Source: Halisarca cf. caerulea
Lineage: Eukaryota > Porifera > Demospongiae > Chondrillida > Halisarcidae
DNA: 10,000 bases
NCBI GenBank assembly: GCA_963170055.1
Contig: CAUJGJ010000185.1
Coordinates: forward strand, 4,924,113 to 4,934,112
Direction of reading: 5' to 3'
Shown: positions 1-6,273 of the stretch, one piece after another
Position numbering within the stretch: the stretch's first letter is position 1
Layout of the letters: every line of letters begins with the position of its first letter
Notes under the pieces: model-generated
Databases searched by the model: none
Told to the model about the DNA's origin: nothing
What the model saw: the letters and a program-made list of their open reading frames with translations, nothing else
Made by a program: the position numbers and the translations under genes

Positions 1-156
1 ATCACAAGGCCAACATCTTTGTGTACACATTCCAGTCTGCTCTGTTAAATTGTCCCAATTGATGGAACAACAACACCACAAACTGACAAGTGCTACCTTC
101 TCTGAGACACAGACACTTCGGTTCAGCCACAACACAACAACCAAACAAGTACTTAC

Positions 157-191
157 ATAACACGCATCTGAACCACCCGATTGGGGTGGGG
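157..191 (-). CDS. Possible 35-nt internal exon
   Basis: On the minus strand this segment is preceded by a strong acceptor: about 28 nt of pyrimidine-rich sequence (ttctttgttctgttgtcag at its 3' end). It is followed by the consensus donor GTAAGTAC at 156-149. All three frames of the 35 nt are open; the frame ending at a codon boundary reads PPQSGGSDACY. No family is recognised. The splice signals are among the best in the window, but an exon this short has little coding signal of its own and no neighbouring exon was found within 300 bases. It may be a chance pairing of splice-like sites. Confidence 0.25.
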
Positions 192-429
192 CTGACAACA
201 GAACAAAGAAAAGTAAGGAATTTTCTACATGCACATGGTCAGTGGGAGAGGAAGGTATTGTGTGTCCTCTGGCACTGCTTGCTAAGTGCCACCAAATAGC
301 AGAGCCTTTGTAAAATCCATTGGAATGACGGACCCACTATCAATGGCATTCTCAGTACACAAATACTGTTGTTTCCCATCTCCACGGAGACGCAATATGC
401 ATGTACGTACGTGTGGCCAAGTGGGAAGA

Positions 430-457
430 ACACACACACACACGTACACAAACACAT
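430..457 (+). repeat. Short interrupted (AC)n tract
   Basis: Seven AC dinucleotides are followed by GT and then further AC-rich sequence with an AAAC interruption. It is shorter and more degraded than the four long AC arrays, but has the same strand orientation, with AC on the plus strand. Confidence 0.85.
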
Positions 458-743
458 GTAGAGACTAACAATTACAGCAACAGGAATTCAAGTGTGGGTA
501 TTGCATTACAAAGGAGGGTCACTGGTATGAGAAGCCCCTGTTTGTTCATCAATGCGACATAATAACAGAGAGGAGAACTGACTGTGGGGACACACAGGAT
601 GGGTGCATACACGCAGCTACCACTACACAAACGCATAATCAAACGTAACATGAGAGCACACCATATAAGCATGCATTTATACAGTCACTCCACACTCCCC
701 TGCCAATACATGGGTAGGTCACGCACATGGGTAGGTCACGTAC

Positions 744-789
744 ATGGGTGCGTACGTATGTATGTACAGACCTACGTACGTACGAACAC
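744..789. repeat. TACG/TATG-rich self-complementary tract
   Basis: The block is built from TACG, TATG and TACA steps and includes the palindromic core CTACGTACGTACG near its right end. Related tracts recur at about 2771-2858, 6911-6970, 9726-9812 and 9925-9955, so this is a dispersed low-complexity class in this genome. Because TACG repeats are self-complementary, single strands could form hairpins. Confidence 0.7.
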
Positions 790-800
790 ACATTTGTAAC

Positions 801-803
<3 letters not shown>

Positions 804-866
<63 letters not shown>
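804..866 (+). repeat. (AC)n microsatellite
   Basis: An uninterrupted run of about 31 AC dinucleotides starts right after GTAACATT and ends at AAGCAGATG. It is the purest array in the window, which suggests it is young or highly mutable. Frames read through it give only His-Thr or Cys-Val runs and are artefacts. Confidence 0.98.
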
Positions 867-867
<1 letters not shown>

Positions 868-1241
868 GCAGATGACGATAAACCCAACATGTGCGTGCGT
901 ATATGCAAAGGCAAGATATTTGTTTGCGTGGCCTGTTTGTAGTGTACATTCACACGTACGTATATCATGGAAAGATTGCGTACACAAATACTGCTGTTGC
1001 TGGTTGAAATTCCTTTGAGCAATAATTTCATTACACAATTACGTACATACATACGTAAAGCATTAATCCATTCTTTTATAGAATCTGTAAATTTCCATTG
1101 TTCAAGCACAGTATATTGCGAATAGGACCACATCACAATTTTCTTAGATATAAATATCTAATTCCTCACTCAACCAACTCTCCTACTCCCTCACTCACAC
1201 CTCCATCTCCCCTCCCTACTCTCACTCCTTCCCCTCCCTTC
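867..1241. other. No gene recognised; TATA-like motif
   Basis: This is AT-rich sequence with small TACGTA tracts near 955-963 and 1041-1057. At 1149-1156 there is an exact TATAAATA inside the near-palindrome AGATATAAATATCT (1146-1159), about 90 bases before the minisatellite. Pyrimidine-rich sequence from 1160 grades into the repeat unit that begins at 1242. No coding exon could be supported. Confidence 0.55.
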
Positions 1242-2034
1242 CCTCATCCACCCATTCCCTCCCTTCATCCACCCACTCCCTCCCCTCATCCACCCACTCC
1301 CTCCCCTCATCCACCCATTCCCTCCCCTCATCCACCCACTCCCTCCCCTCATCCATCCACTCCCTCCCCTCATTCACCCATTCCCTCCCCTCATCCATCC
1401 ACTCCCTCCCCTCATCCACCCATTCCTTCCCCTCATCCACCCACTCCCTCCTCTCGTCCACCCATTCCCTCCCCTCATCCACCCATTCCTTCCCCTCATC
1501 CACCCATTCCTTCCCCTCATCCACCCACTCCCTCCCTTCATCCACCCATTCCTTCCCCTCATCCACCCACTCCCTCCCTTCATCCACCCACTCCCTCCCT
1601 TCATCCACCCACTCCCTCCTCTCGTCCACCCATTCCTTCCCCTCATCCACCCATTCCTTCCCCTCGTCCACCCATTCCTTCCCCTCATCCACCCACTCCC
1701 TCCCTTCATCCACCCACTCCCTCCCCTCATCCATCCACTCCCTCCCTTCATCCACCCACTCCCTCCCTTCATCCACCCACTCCCTCCCCTCATCCATCCA
1801 CTCCCTCCCTTCATCCACCCACTCCCTCCCTTCATCCATCCAATCCCTTCCCAAACCATACCACATACCAGGCAGTGATGACACAGGGATCTTTAGAAGC
1901 CACAAAACATCAAAGAAGATTGAATGGTCAAAAAGAACACATTTGAAAGGGGAAATGACTAGAATGCCTCCCATCTCCTTGGATTCTAAGATCTCAGAGT
2001 CTTCCCTTTGGGAAAACATCACATTTGAACACAC
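1222..2034 (-). CDS. Doubtful 270-codon ORF through the minisatellite
   Basis: The frame starts at ATG 2034, has about 60 non-repetitive codons, then reads the minisatellite as WVDEGRE heptapeptides rich in Trp and acidic residues, and stops at 1222. No domain or signal peptide is seen. One point favours this frame over the plus-strand one: the two commonest unit variants change GAG to GAA and are silent here, but replace Thr with Ile or Pro with Leu on the plus strand. Against it, AGG/AAG and GTG/ATG variants change the protein, and plus-strand and second minus-strand frames are also open. A GTGAGT donor-like site lies at 1197-1192. It is most likely a by-product of the 21-bp period. Confidence 0.12.
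   Translation of the reverse strand: MCSNVMFSQREDSEILESKEMGGILVISPFKCVLFDHSIFFDVLWLLKIPVSSLPGMWYGLGRDWMDEGREWVDEGREWMDEGREWVDEGREWVDEGREWMDEGREWVDEGREWVDEGKEWVDEGKEWVDEGKEWVDERREWVDEGREWVDEGREWVDEGKEWVDEGREWVDEGKEWVDEGKEWVDEGREWVDERREWVDEGKEWVDEGREWMDEGREWVNEGREWMDEGREWVDEGREWVDEGREWVDEGREWVDEGREWVDEGREGKE
1242..1850. repeat. 21-bp minisatellite, 29 tandem copies
   Basis: Twenty-nine consecutive 21-bp units fit exactly without indels. Read on the plus strand each unit is HPPTPSP-like; on the minus strand it is EWVDEGR-like. Unit variants define subtypes: Thr/Ile (11 units are Ile type), Pro/Leu (9 are Leu type), and two units read SRPPIPS. A five-unit block containing the SRPPIPS unit occurs twice, 168 bp apart (units 11-15 and 19-23). 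A 63-bp, three-unit period repeats near the right end, so segmental duplication has occurred within the array. The minus strand is G-rich, with several GGG runs per unit separated by loops of seven bases or fewer. Since 21 is a multiple of 3, absence of stops in one unit keeps whole frames open, so long frames here are not by themselves proof of coding. Confidence 0.97.
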
Positions 2035-2170
2035 TTGTTAATGTGCAAGAATTTCAGGAATCTTCAGTAGAGAAAGGTAATTACATACATGTTAGCATGA
2101 TTCAAATACTGCTCTCCAAACAGAGGTCCAAGCAAAAGGCAATGGAACTACCTTATTGGACCCATACAAA
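1851..2170. other. No gene recognised
   Basis: Non-repetitive sequence joins the minisatellite to the 10-bp repeat. The minus-strand frame from the minisatellite is open across its left part, and a 19-nt plus-strand segment near 2064-2083 lies between AG and GT sites, but neither is convincing as an exon. Confidence 0.5.
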
Positions 2171-2260
2171 AGGTTACTAAGGACTACTAGTGGTTACCAG
2201 TGGTTACCGGTGGTTACCAAGGACTACCAGTGGTTACCATAGGTTACCATAGGTAACAAA
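2171..2260. repeat. 10-bp tandem repeat of GGTTACC-type units
   Basis: About nine degenerate 10-bp units follow one another, with types tggttaccag, ggactaccag and aggttaccat. At the right end, GTTACC (2243-2248) and GGTAAC (2252-2257) form a perfect 6-bp inverted repeat with a 3-bp spacer. The unit length is close to one helical turn, so half-sites would lie on nearly the same face of the DNA. Whether this has any function is not shown by the sequence. Confidence 0.8.
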
Positions 2261-2409
2261 GCACAAAAGGACACGAAGAAGCATAACTATATTCACAGTT
2301 CCAAAACATGCACCAATCACAAAGTTGCTCACATTATTCAAATTAATCACTCAATGGAGGGGCCAAGCCCAACACTCAAATTGCCAGGAGTATTGTGCAA
2401 TAGTTTATA
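2261..2409. other. Unassigned spacer
   Basis: AT-rich, non-repetitive sequence lies between the 10-bp repeat and the first inverted-repeat element. No exon, motif or repeat could be supported. Confidence 0.5.
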
Positions 2410-2595
2410 CAGTCAGACGTCACTTATCCACATACATCCGTTCTGGATGAAATTGCAAATAAAGTGAGGGAACTGGATAAATGAGGGAGCAGTAGTATAG
2501 TGTACAGTAGGATTATTGCAGATTTGCCCCAATAAAATTACTGCAAAATGTGAGGGAATTGAATATCTGAGGTACAGACAAGTGAGGTCCCACTG
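2410..2595. mobile_element. MITE-like element, pogo/Tigger-type ends, degraded
   Basis: The left end CAGTCAGACGTCACTTATCC and the reverse complement of the right end, CAGTGGGACCTCACTTGTCT, agree at about 15 of 20 positions. A TA lies outside the left end (2408-2409); the right flank is AA, so the TA duplication is imperfect. The 186-bp interior has no coding capacity and contains two related copies of a TGAGGGAA-containing segment. CAGT ends with a TA target are typical of non-autonomous elements mobilised by pogo/Tigger-like transposases of the Tc1-mariner group. Divergence of the ends suggests an old copy. Confidence 0.7.
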
Positions 2596-2628
2596 AACAA
2601 CACTGTGGGAAGCCCCCTCACTCAAAAA

Positions 2629-2673
2629 ATGGCTGCTAAAGATGATAATAGACCGCCACTAGCTCAGGCACGG
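2629..2673 (+). CDS. Possible first coding exon, 15 codons
   Basis: An ATG in a good start context (AAAAAATGG) opens MAAKDDNRPPLAQAR and is followed at once by the donor-like sequence GTAAAGTA in phase 0. If not spliced, the frame continues 22 codons to a TAG, giving a 37-residue peptide. The start lies 33 bases after the right end of a MITE-like element. No downstream plus-strand exon with a matching acceptor was identified before the large microsatellite, and no family is recognised. The call rests on start context and donor only. Confidence 0.2.
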
Positions 2674-2770
2674 GTAAAGTACATCAAGTACATGGCTCTA
2701 CCTAGGCTGCACCTCGTACTGCACACATACACTCAACACTAGTATCCGGCGAGTGTATGATTCATCAAGC

Positions 2771-2858
2771 CTACATATGTATGTACATACGGATGTACGT
2801 ATGTACGTATGTATGTACATACGTACGTATGTTTGCATGCACATACGTACGTACATAC
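2771..2858. repeat. TACG/TACA/TATG-rich tract
   Basis: Nearly 90 bases are built from TACG, TACA and TATG tetranucleotides with many TACGTA palindromes, and one GCATGC. It is the longest member of the dispersed TACGTA class in the window. Degenerate rather than pure units suggest an old array. Confidence 0.85.
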
Positions 2859-3391
<533 letters not shown>

Positions 3392-3880
3392 AGATAAGAA
3401 GCTCCAAGCAAAGCTGTTGTTCAGTATACCATTTGTAATCAAAACAATGAACTGAACAAATAAACACACACCAGACATCCAAAATATGACACATAATGAA
3501 ATGTTAACTATTGGATGTGGTGTGTTGGTGTTTAACAACCAATTGGTTAAATTGGTACACAAGGTGGTGTACAAGACTGAAGGGGAAACAACAACCTGTC
3601 TGACCAAGGTTTGGAGTTTTTAAACTATAGGATGCCAGCCTCATTACCGGATAACATTAACAAAGTTAATTAGTAAACAATGAGATTAAAGGTGGACTAG
3701 TTGTGCTAAATCAGGGTTACTACACGATCAGTGTATCACCATTGGATGTGAGCAGAATGTATTTACAGCTGCCGGGTACAAGACTATGAACATCCCATAG
3801 CAGAGAACAGACAAACTAGACTTGTGTTGCAATCCAAGTCCCCGCTTCCACCCAATGAAGTTTAGTCCTTATGTTAGCAA

Positions 3881-3894
3881 GTTACCATGGCAAC
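3881..3894. promoter_or_regulatory. RFX X-box-like site 1
   Basis: GTTACCATGGCAAC is an almost perfect inverted repeat. It fits the X-box pattern RYYNYY-N(1-3)-RRNRAC and differs at one base from the commonly cited strong form GTTGCCATGGCAAC. RFX factors bind such sites upstream of ciliary and other genes in animals. The pattern is degenerate enough to occur by chance in 10 kb, so the close match and the second site nearby are the main support. Confidence 0.35.
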
Positions 3895-3923
3895 TGTTCA
3901 TGTTACTACAGCGATCATCTCCG

Positions 3924-3937
3924 GTTTCCAAGACAAC
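3924..3937. promoter_or_regulatory. RFX X-box-like site 2
   Basis: GTTTCCAAGACAAC fits the same X-box pattern, with two half-sites and a 2-bp spacer, and lies 29 bases after site 1. It is further from the ideal sequence than site 1. No start codon or exon could be tied to it with confidence. Confidence 0.25.
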
Positions 3938-4037
3938 CATTAGAATGTATCAAAGTAATTACACTGTCACTTTCACAAGAATAGCACTATTTACAGCAAC
4001 CGCTACAGGATGTTCCAGGACCACTTCAACCATTTCA

Positions 4038-4597
4038 TTACACAAGGACCACCTGTCTATAGAGACCCCAATAGTCTGGTCAAGGAGCAACTAAACCAAT
4101 ACTATTGCACCTCTACACAAGGACCACCTGTCTATAGAGACCACAATAGTCTGGTCCAGGAGCAACTAAACCAATACTATTGCACCTCTACACAAGGACC
4201 ACCTGTCTATAGAGACCCCAATAGTCTGGTCCAGGAGCAACTAAACCAATACTATTGCACCTCTACACAAGGACCACCTGTCCATAGAGACCCCAATAGT
4301 CTGGTCCAGGAGCAACTAAACCAATACTATTGCACCTCTACACAAGGACCACCTGTCCATAGAGACCCCAATAGTCTGGTCAAGGAGCAACTAAACCAAT
4401 ACTATTGCACCTCTACACAAGGACCACCTGTCTATAGAGACCACAATAGTCTGGTCCAGGAGCAACTAACCCAATACTATTGCACCTCTACACAAGGACC
4501 ACCTGTCTATAGAGACCACAATAGTCTGGTCCAGGAGCAACTAAACCAATACTATTGCACCTCTACACAAGGACCACCTGTCTATAGAGACCACAAT
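4038..4597 (+). repeat. 75-bp satellite, about 7.5 copies
   Basis: Seven complete copies and a partial eighth follow one another with an exact 75-bp period. They differ at only four variable sites, so the array is young. Since 75 is a multiple of 3, the plus strand stays open as a 25-residue unit beginning TQGPPVYRDPNSL and ending LNQYYCTS, inside a 200-codon frame from ATG 4010 to TGA 4610. The four variable sites change Tyr/His, Pro/His, Lys/Gln and Asn/Thr; none is silent, which argues against selected protein coding. The last copy breaks off into a short hairpin (AGACCAC ... GTGGTCT, about 4588-4618). Confidence 0.95.
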
Positions 4598-4618
4598 CAC
4601 TTGGTTCCTTGAGTGGTC

Positions 4619-4739
4619 TTTACATACAGGTTTGTTTGTATTCCCAAAGCCCACCTACACTTGTACTGTACATAGGGGAGTTAGAAGCCAATGTTGAACA
4701 CAGAGCCCATTTCCAGCTACGCATCATAACTGCATACTA
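4619..4739. other. Unassigned spacer
   Basis: This non-repetitive spacer separates the 75-bp satellite from the next MITE. A pyrimidine-rich stretch ending in ATAG near 4674 precedes an open plus-strand segment (GELEANVEHRAHFQLR), but it runs into the transposable element without a clear donor. No exon is called. Confidence 0.4.
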
Positions 4740-4924
4740 CAGTGGAATCTCCGATGGTGGACACTCCAACATGAGGACAATCTCTCTACAAAGGGCACAG
4801 CTTGAGGTCCCAAGATATCTTCTCCCTATAGTTCCAGTACATTTTGGACCTCACAAAGAGGGCTACCTCCTTACAAAGGACAAAAAGACTGTCCCAAAGT
4901 GTCCTTTATTCGGAGATCCCACTG
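4740..4924. mobile_element. MITE-like element, pogo/Tigger-type, 185 bp
   Basis: The left end CAGTGGAATCTCCGATGGTG and the reverse complement of the right end, CAGTGGGATCTCCGAATAAA, share the first 15 bases with one mismatch, and both continue into GGACACT. The dinucleotide TA flanks both ends (4738-4739 and 4925-4926), matching the target duplication of Tc1-mariner-type elements. The interior has several related CTCTCTACAAAGG or CTCCTTACAAAGG motifs and no transposase. It is non-autonomous and fairly well preserved. Confidence 0.85.
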
Positions 4925-4984
4925 TACTAGCAATGAGTATTTACTGTGTAAGATGTGTACCATGCAGCTACATATGCCTGTAGA

Positions 4985-5228
4985 GATGGCCCAACAAAAT
5001 GTTGAGATGTTCAGACACAAGTACACACGTGTGTGTCATACCTGCGTGTTGACAGTTCAATTTGTATCAATGTTTGAGGTTGTCTTTGGCTAGTCAAACA
5101 AAACGACTCTGAATCCAAGACCTTCCAAAGACAACCTCAACCATTGATACAAATTGAACTGTCAACAGGCAGGTCTGACACACACGTGTGCACTTGTGTC
5201 TGAACATCTGCTCAAGAAAATGGCCATC
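4985..5228. repeat. Long fold-back: two 84-bp inverted arms
   Basis: Bases 5006-5089 and 5125-5208 are ungapped inverted copies that match at 80 of 84 positions, separated by a 35-base loop. Outside them, GATGGCC (4985-4991) and GGCCATC (5222-5228) form a further 7-bp stem after a divergent interval. Each arm contains GTTGACAGTTCAATTTGTAT and an ACACGTGTGTGTC block. A transcript would form a long, nearly perfect hairpin. No TIR-like ends or target duplications were found, so it may be a fold-back element, an inverted duplication or a hairpin-RNA locus. Confidence 0.9.
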
Positions 5229-5306
5229 GATTGTCAACCAAGTGGCATAATTACGTACGTATGTCAGAATTCTTCCTCAGCCTATGTTGAGAAGTTTGAT
5301 TTCATT

Positions 5307-5339
5307 CTGATAACTTCCAGCTAGAAGTTGTTTCATCAG
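5307..5339. repeat. Small imperfect hairpin
   Basis: AACTTC (5312-5317) and GAAGTT (5324-5329) flank a 6-base loop, and outer CTGAT/ATCAG arms extend it with a bulge. It lies between the long fold-back and the next MITE. It is too short to distinguish from chance. Confidence 0.35.
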
Positions 5340-5354
5340 CATAGTACGTACATA

Positions 5355-5514
5355 CAGCGAAAGTTCTCTAATCTGACACTCAATGGGACCTCAAAAAGTG
5401 TTGGATTACGGAGTGACTTTCATCATACTTTAACATGGTGACTGTACCTCATTAGAAGGTCAGATTAGAGAGAATGTCGGATTATAGAGGTGTCAGATTA
5501 GAGAGGTTCCACTG
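5355..5514. mobile_element. MITE-like element, 160 bp
   Basis: The left end CAGCGAAAGTTCTCTAATC and the reverse complement of the right end, CAGTGGAACCTCTCTAATC, both continue with TGACAC. TA is present on both sides (5353-5354 and 5515-5516). The right part contains three tandem relatives of TCAGATTAGAGAGG within 5459-5508. No coding capacity is present. The left CAGTGGAACC has drifted, so transposition by the end sequence may no longer be possible. Confidence 0.82.
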
Positions 5515-5524
5515 TAGCAATCTA

Positions 5525-5694
5525 CAGTGGAACCTACCTCTTATAACAAACTCCTCTAACAGCGAAAATCTCCATAACAGACTGTTTTTGTGTCAAAAGA
5601 TTGTTATGTATGTGAAATAGTCTCTGAATAGTGGACACCTCTGCATAGCAAACTGCTTTCAGTTCCCCAAGTGTTCGCTATAGAGGTTCCACTG
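5525..5694. mobile_element. MITE-like element, 170 bp
   Basis: The left end CAGTGGAACCTACCTCTTAT and the reverse complement of the right end, CAGTGGAACCTCTATAGCGA, share the first 11 bases exactly. TA lies on both sides (5523-5524 and 5695-5696). Only ten bases, including one TA from each element, separate it from the preceding MITE. The interior is non-coding. The shared CAGTGGAACCT start puts it in the same end-type family as the neighbouring elements, although the interiors differ. Confidence 0.85.
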
Positions 5695-5732
5695 TACTAG
5701 GTATGTATAGGATTACTGGCATAGCAACCTAA

Positions 5733-5816
5733 GGTTAGTCTCGTGGACCAGACCCCTATCCACCCTCCATTTTATAAAATGGAGGGTGGGTAGGAGTCTG
5801 GTTCACGAGAATAACC
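5733..5816. repeat. Loop-less 84-bp palindrome
   Basis: Two 42-base arms meet at a centre between 5774 and 5775 with no spacer and match at 38 of 42 positions. The outer parts read GGTTAGTCTCGTGGACCAGA and its near-complement; the centre is CATTTTATAAAATG. Two of the four mismatches would be G-U pairs in plus-strand RNA. It could extrude as a cruciform in DNA, fold as a hairpin RNA, or be a palindromic MITE. No clear target duplication was seen. Confidence 0.92.
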
Positions 5817-6127
5817 AACAGTATGAACCCATGATCAAGTCTGCTACAAAGAGGGCTCCACTACCTGGGGAGCTAGTTATGAGCAGTTCCACTGGGTAGA
5901 ACATACTGTACGTATAACAGTGCCCACAACAACAGTCTCGTAAAAGTGATCTTTCATAAGGGCCCAGGGGGCTCTTATAAAGATGGCTCCATACATTAAC
6001 AGTCCAGTTAAAAAGGAAACTTCAAATGCAAACACAAACTATGCATGCACTATGTATGTATATATGTACATACAACTGCATACTGCTGGTGGTCATAGCA
6101 TCGTCACAAAACACACACTTACCAACA
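5817..6127. other. No gene recognised
   Basis: The sequence is unique-looking, with a short imperfect hairpin near 5949-5984 (ATCTTTCATAAGGG against CTCTTATAAAGAT) and a TATGTA/TACATA tract near 6050-6071. On the minus strand an ACAG acceptor-like site near 5915 opens ten codons to a TAG, but it lacks independent support and is not called. Confidence 0.5.
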
Positions 6128-6186
<59 letters not shown>

Positions 6187-6189
6187 CAG

Positions 6190-6256
<67 letters not shown>
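6128..6256 (+). repeat. (AC)n microsatellite split by GGCAGG
   Basis: Two long pure AC runs, about 28 and 33 dinucleotides, are separated by the hexamer GGCAGG at 6185-6190. Seen from the minus strand this is a (GT)n tract that begins about 17 bases downstream of the 5' splice site of the coiled-coil exon, so it would lie at the start of that intron as (GU)n in the RNA. Confidence 0.97.
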
Positions 6257-6258
<2 letters not shown>

Positions 6259-6273
6259 ACACCATCAACTCAC

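Larger units (their letters stand above)
192..803. other. No gene recognised; low-complexity tracts
   Basis: Open frames of 60-70 codons exist on both strands, but none has a domain, codon bias or splice context that sets it apart from chance. The stretch contains a short AC tract near 430-457, two nearby copies of a tgggtaggtcacg motif around 711-747, and a TACG-rich block just before the first long microsatellite. It is best read as intron or intergenic sequence. Confidence 0.6.
3392..4037. other. Non-repetitive region, no gene identified
   Basis: This is the longest stretch of unique-looking sequence in the window. A 90-codon plus-strand frame (3822-4094) runs out of it into the 75-bp satellite, but has no recognisable domain and its end depends on the repeat. 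The region contains two X-box-like motifs, listed separately, and several TTGGTTAAATTGG-type direct repeats around 3540-3556. It could be a promoter region or a long intron. Confidence 0.5.

Noticed and set aside
1146..1159. TATAAATA as a core promoter
   Set aside because: A single exact match in AT-rich sequence without a start exon or initiator is expected by chance; kept only as a note.
1374..1859. 161-codon minus-strand Gly/Trp-rich ORF
   Set aside because: A second minus-strand frame through the minisatellite in which nearly all unit variants are replacements.
1098..1946. 282-codon plus-strand Pro/Ser/His-rich ORF
   Set aside because: Open only because the 21-bp unit has no stop in this frame; the main unit variants change amino acids, and the flanks show no exon signals.
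2064..2083. 19-nt plus-strand microexon (AG ... GTAATT)
   Set aside because: Too short to show coding signal, with only a moderate acceptor and donor and no partner exon.
3822..4094. 90-codon plus-strand ORF before the 75-bp satellite
   Set aside because: No recognisable domain, ends inside the first satellite copy, and overlaps the satellite in a different frame.
4609..4983. 124-codon plus-strand ORF
   Set aside because: More than half is MITE sequence (4740-4924), including both terminal inverted repeats.
5006..5208. Canonical microRNA precursor
   Set aside because: The stem is 84 bp and 95% paired, much longer and more perfect than typical animal pre-miRNAs; another kind of hairpin source is more likely.
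5875..5915. Terminal minus-strand exon continuing from the coiled-coil exon
   Set aside because: An acceptor-like ACAG opens ten codons to a TAG in the right phase, but this is easily met by chance and there is no further support.
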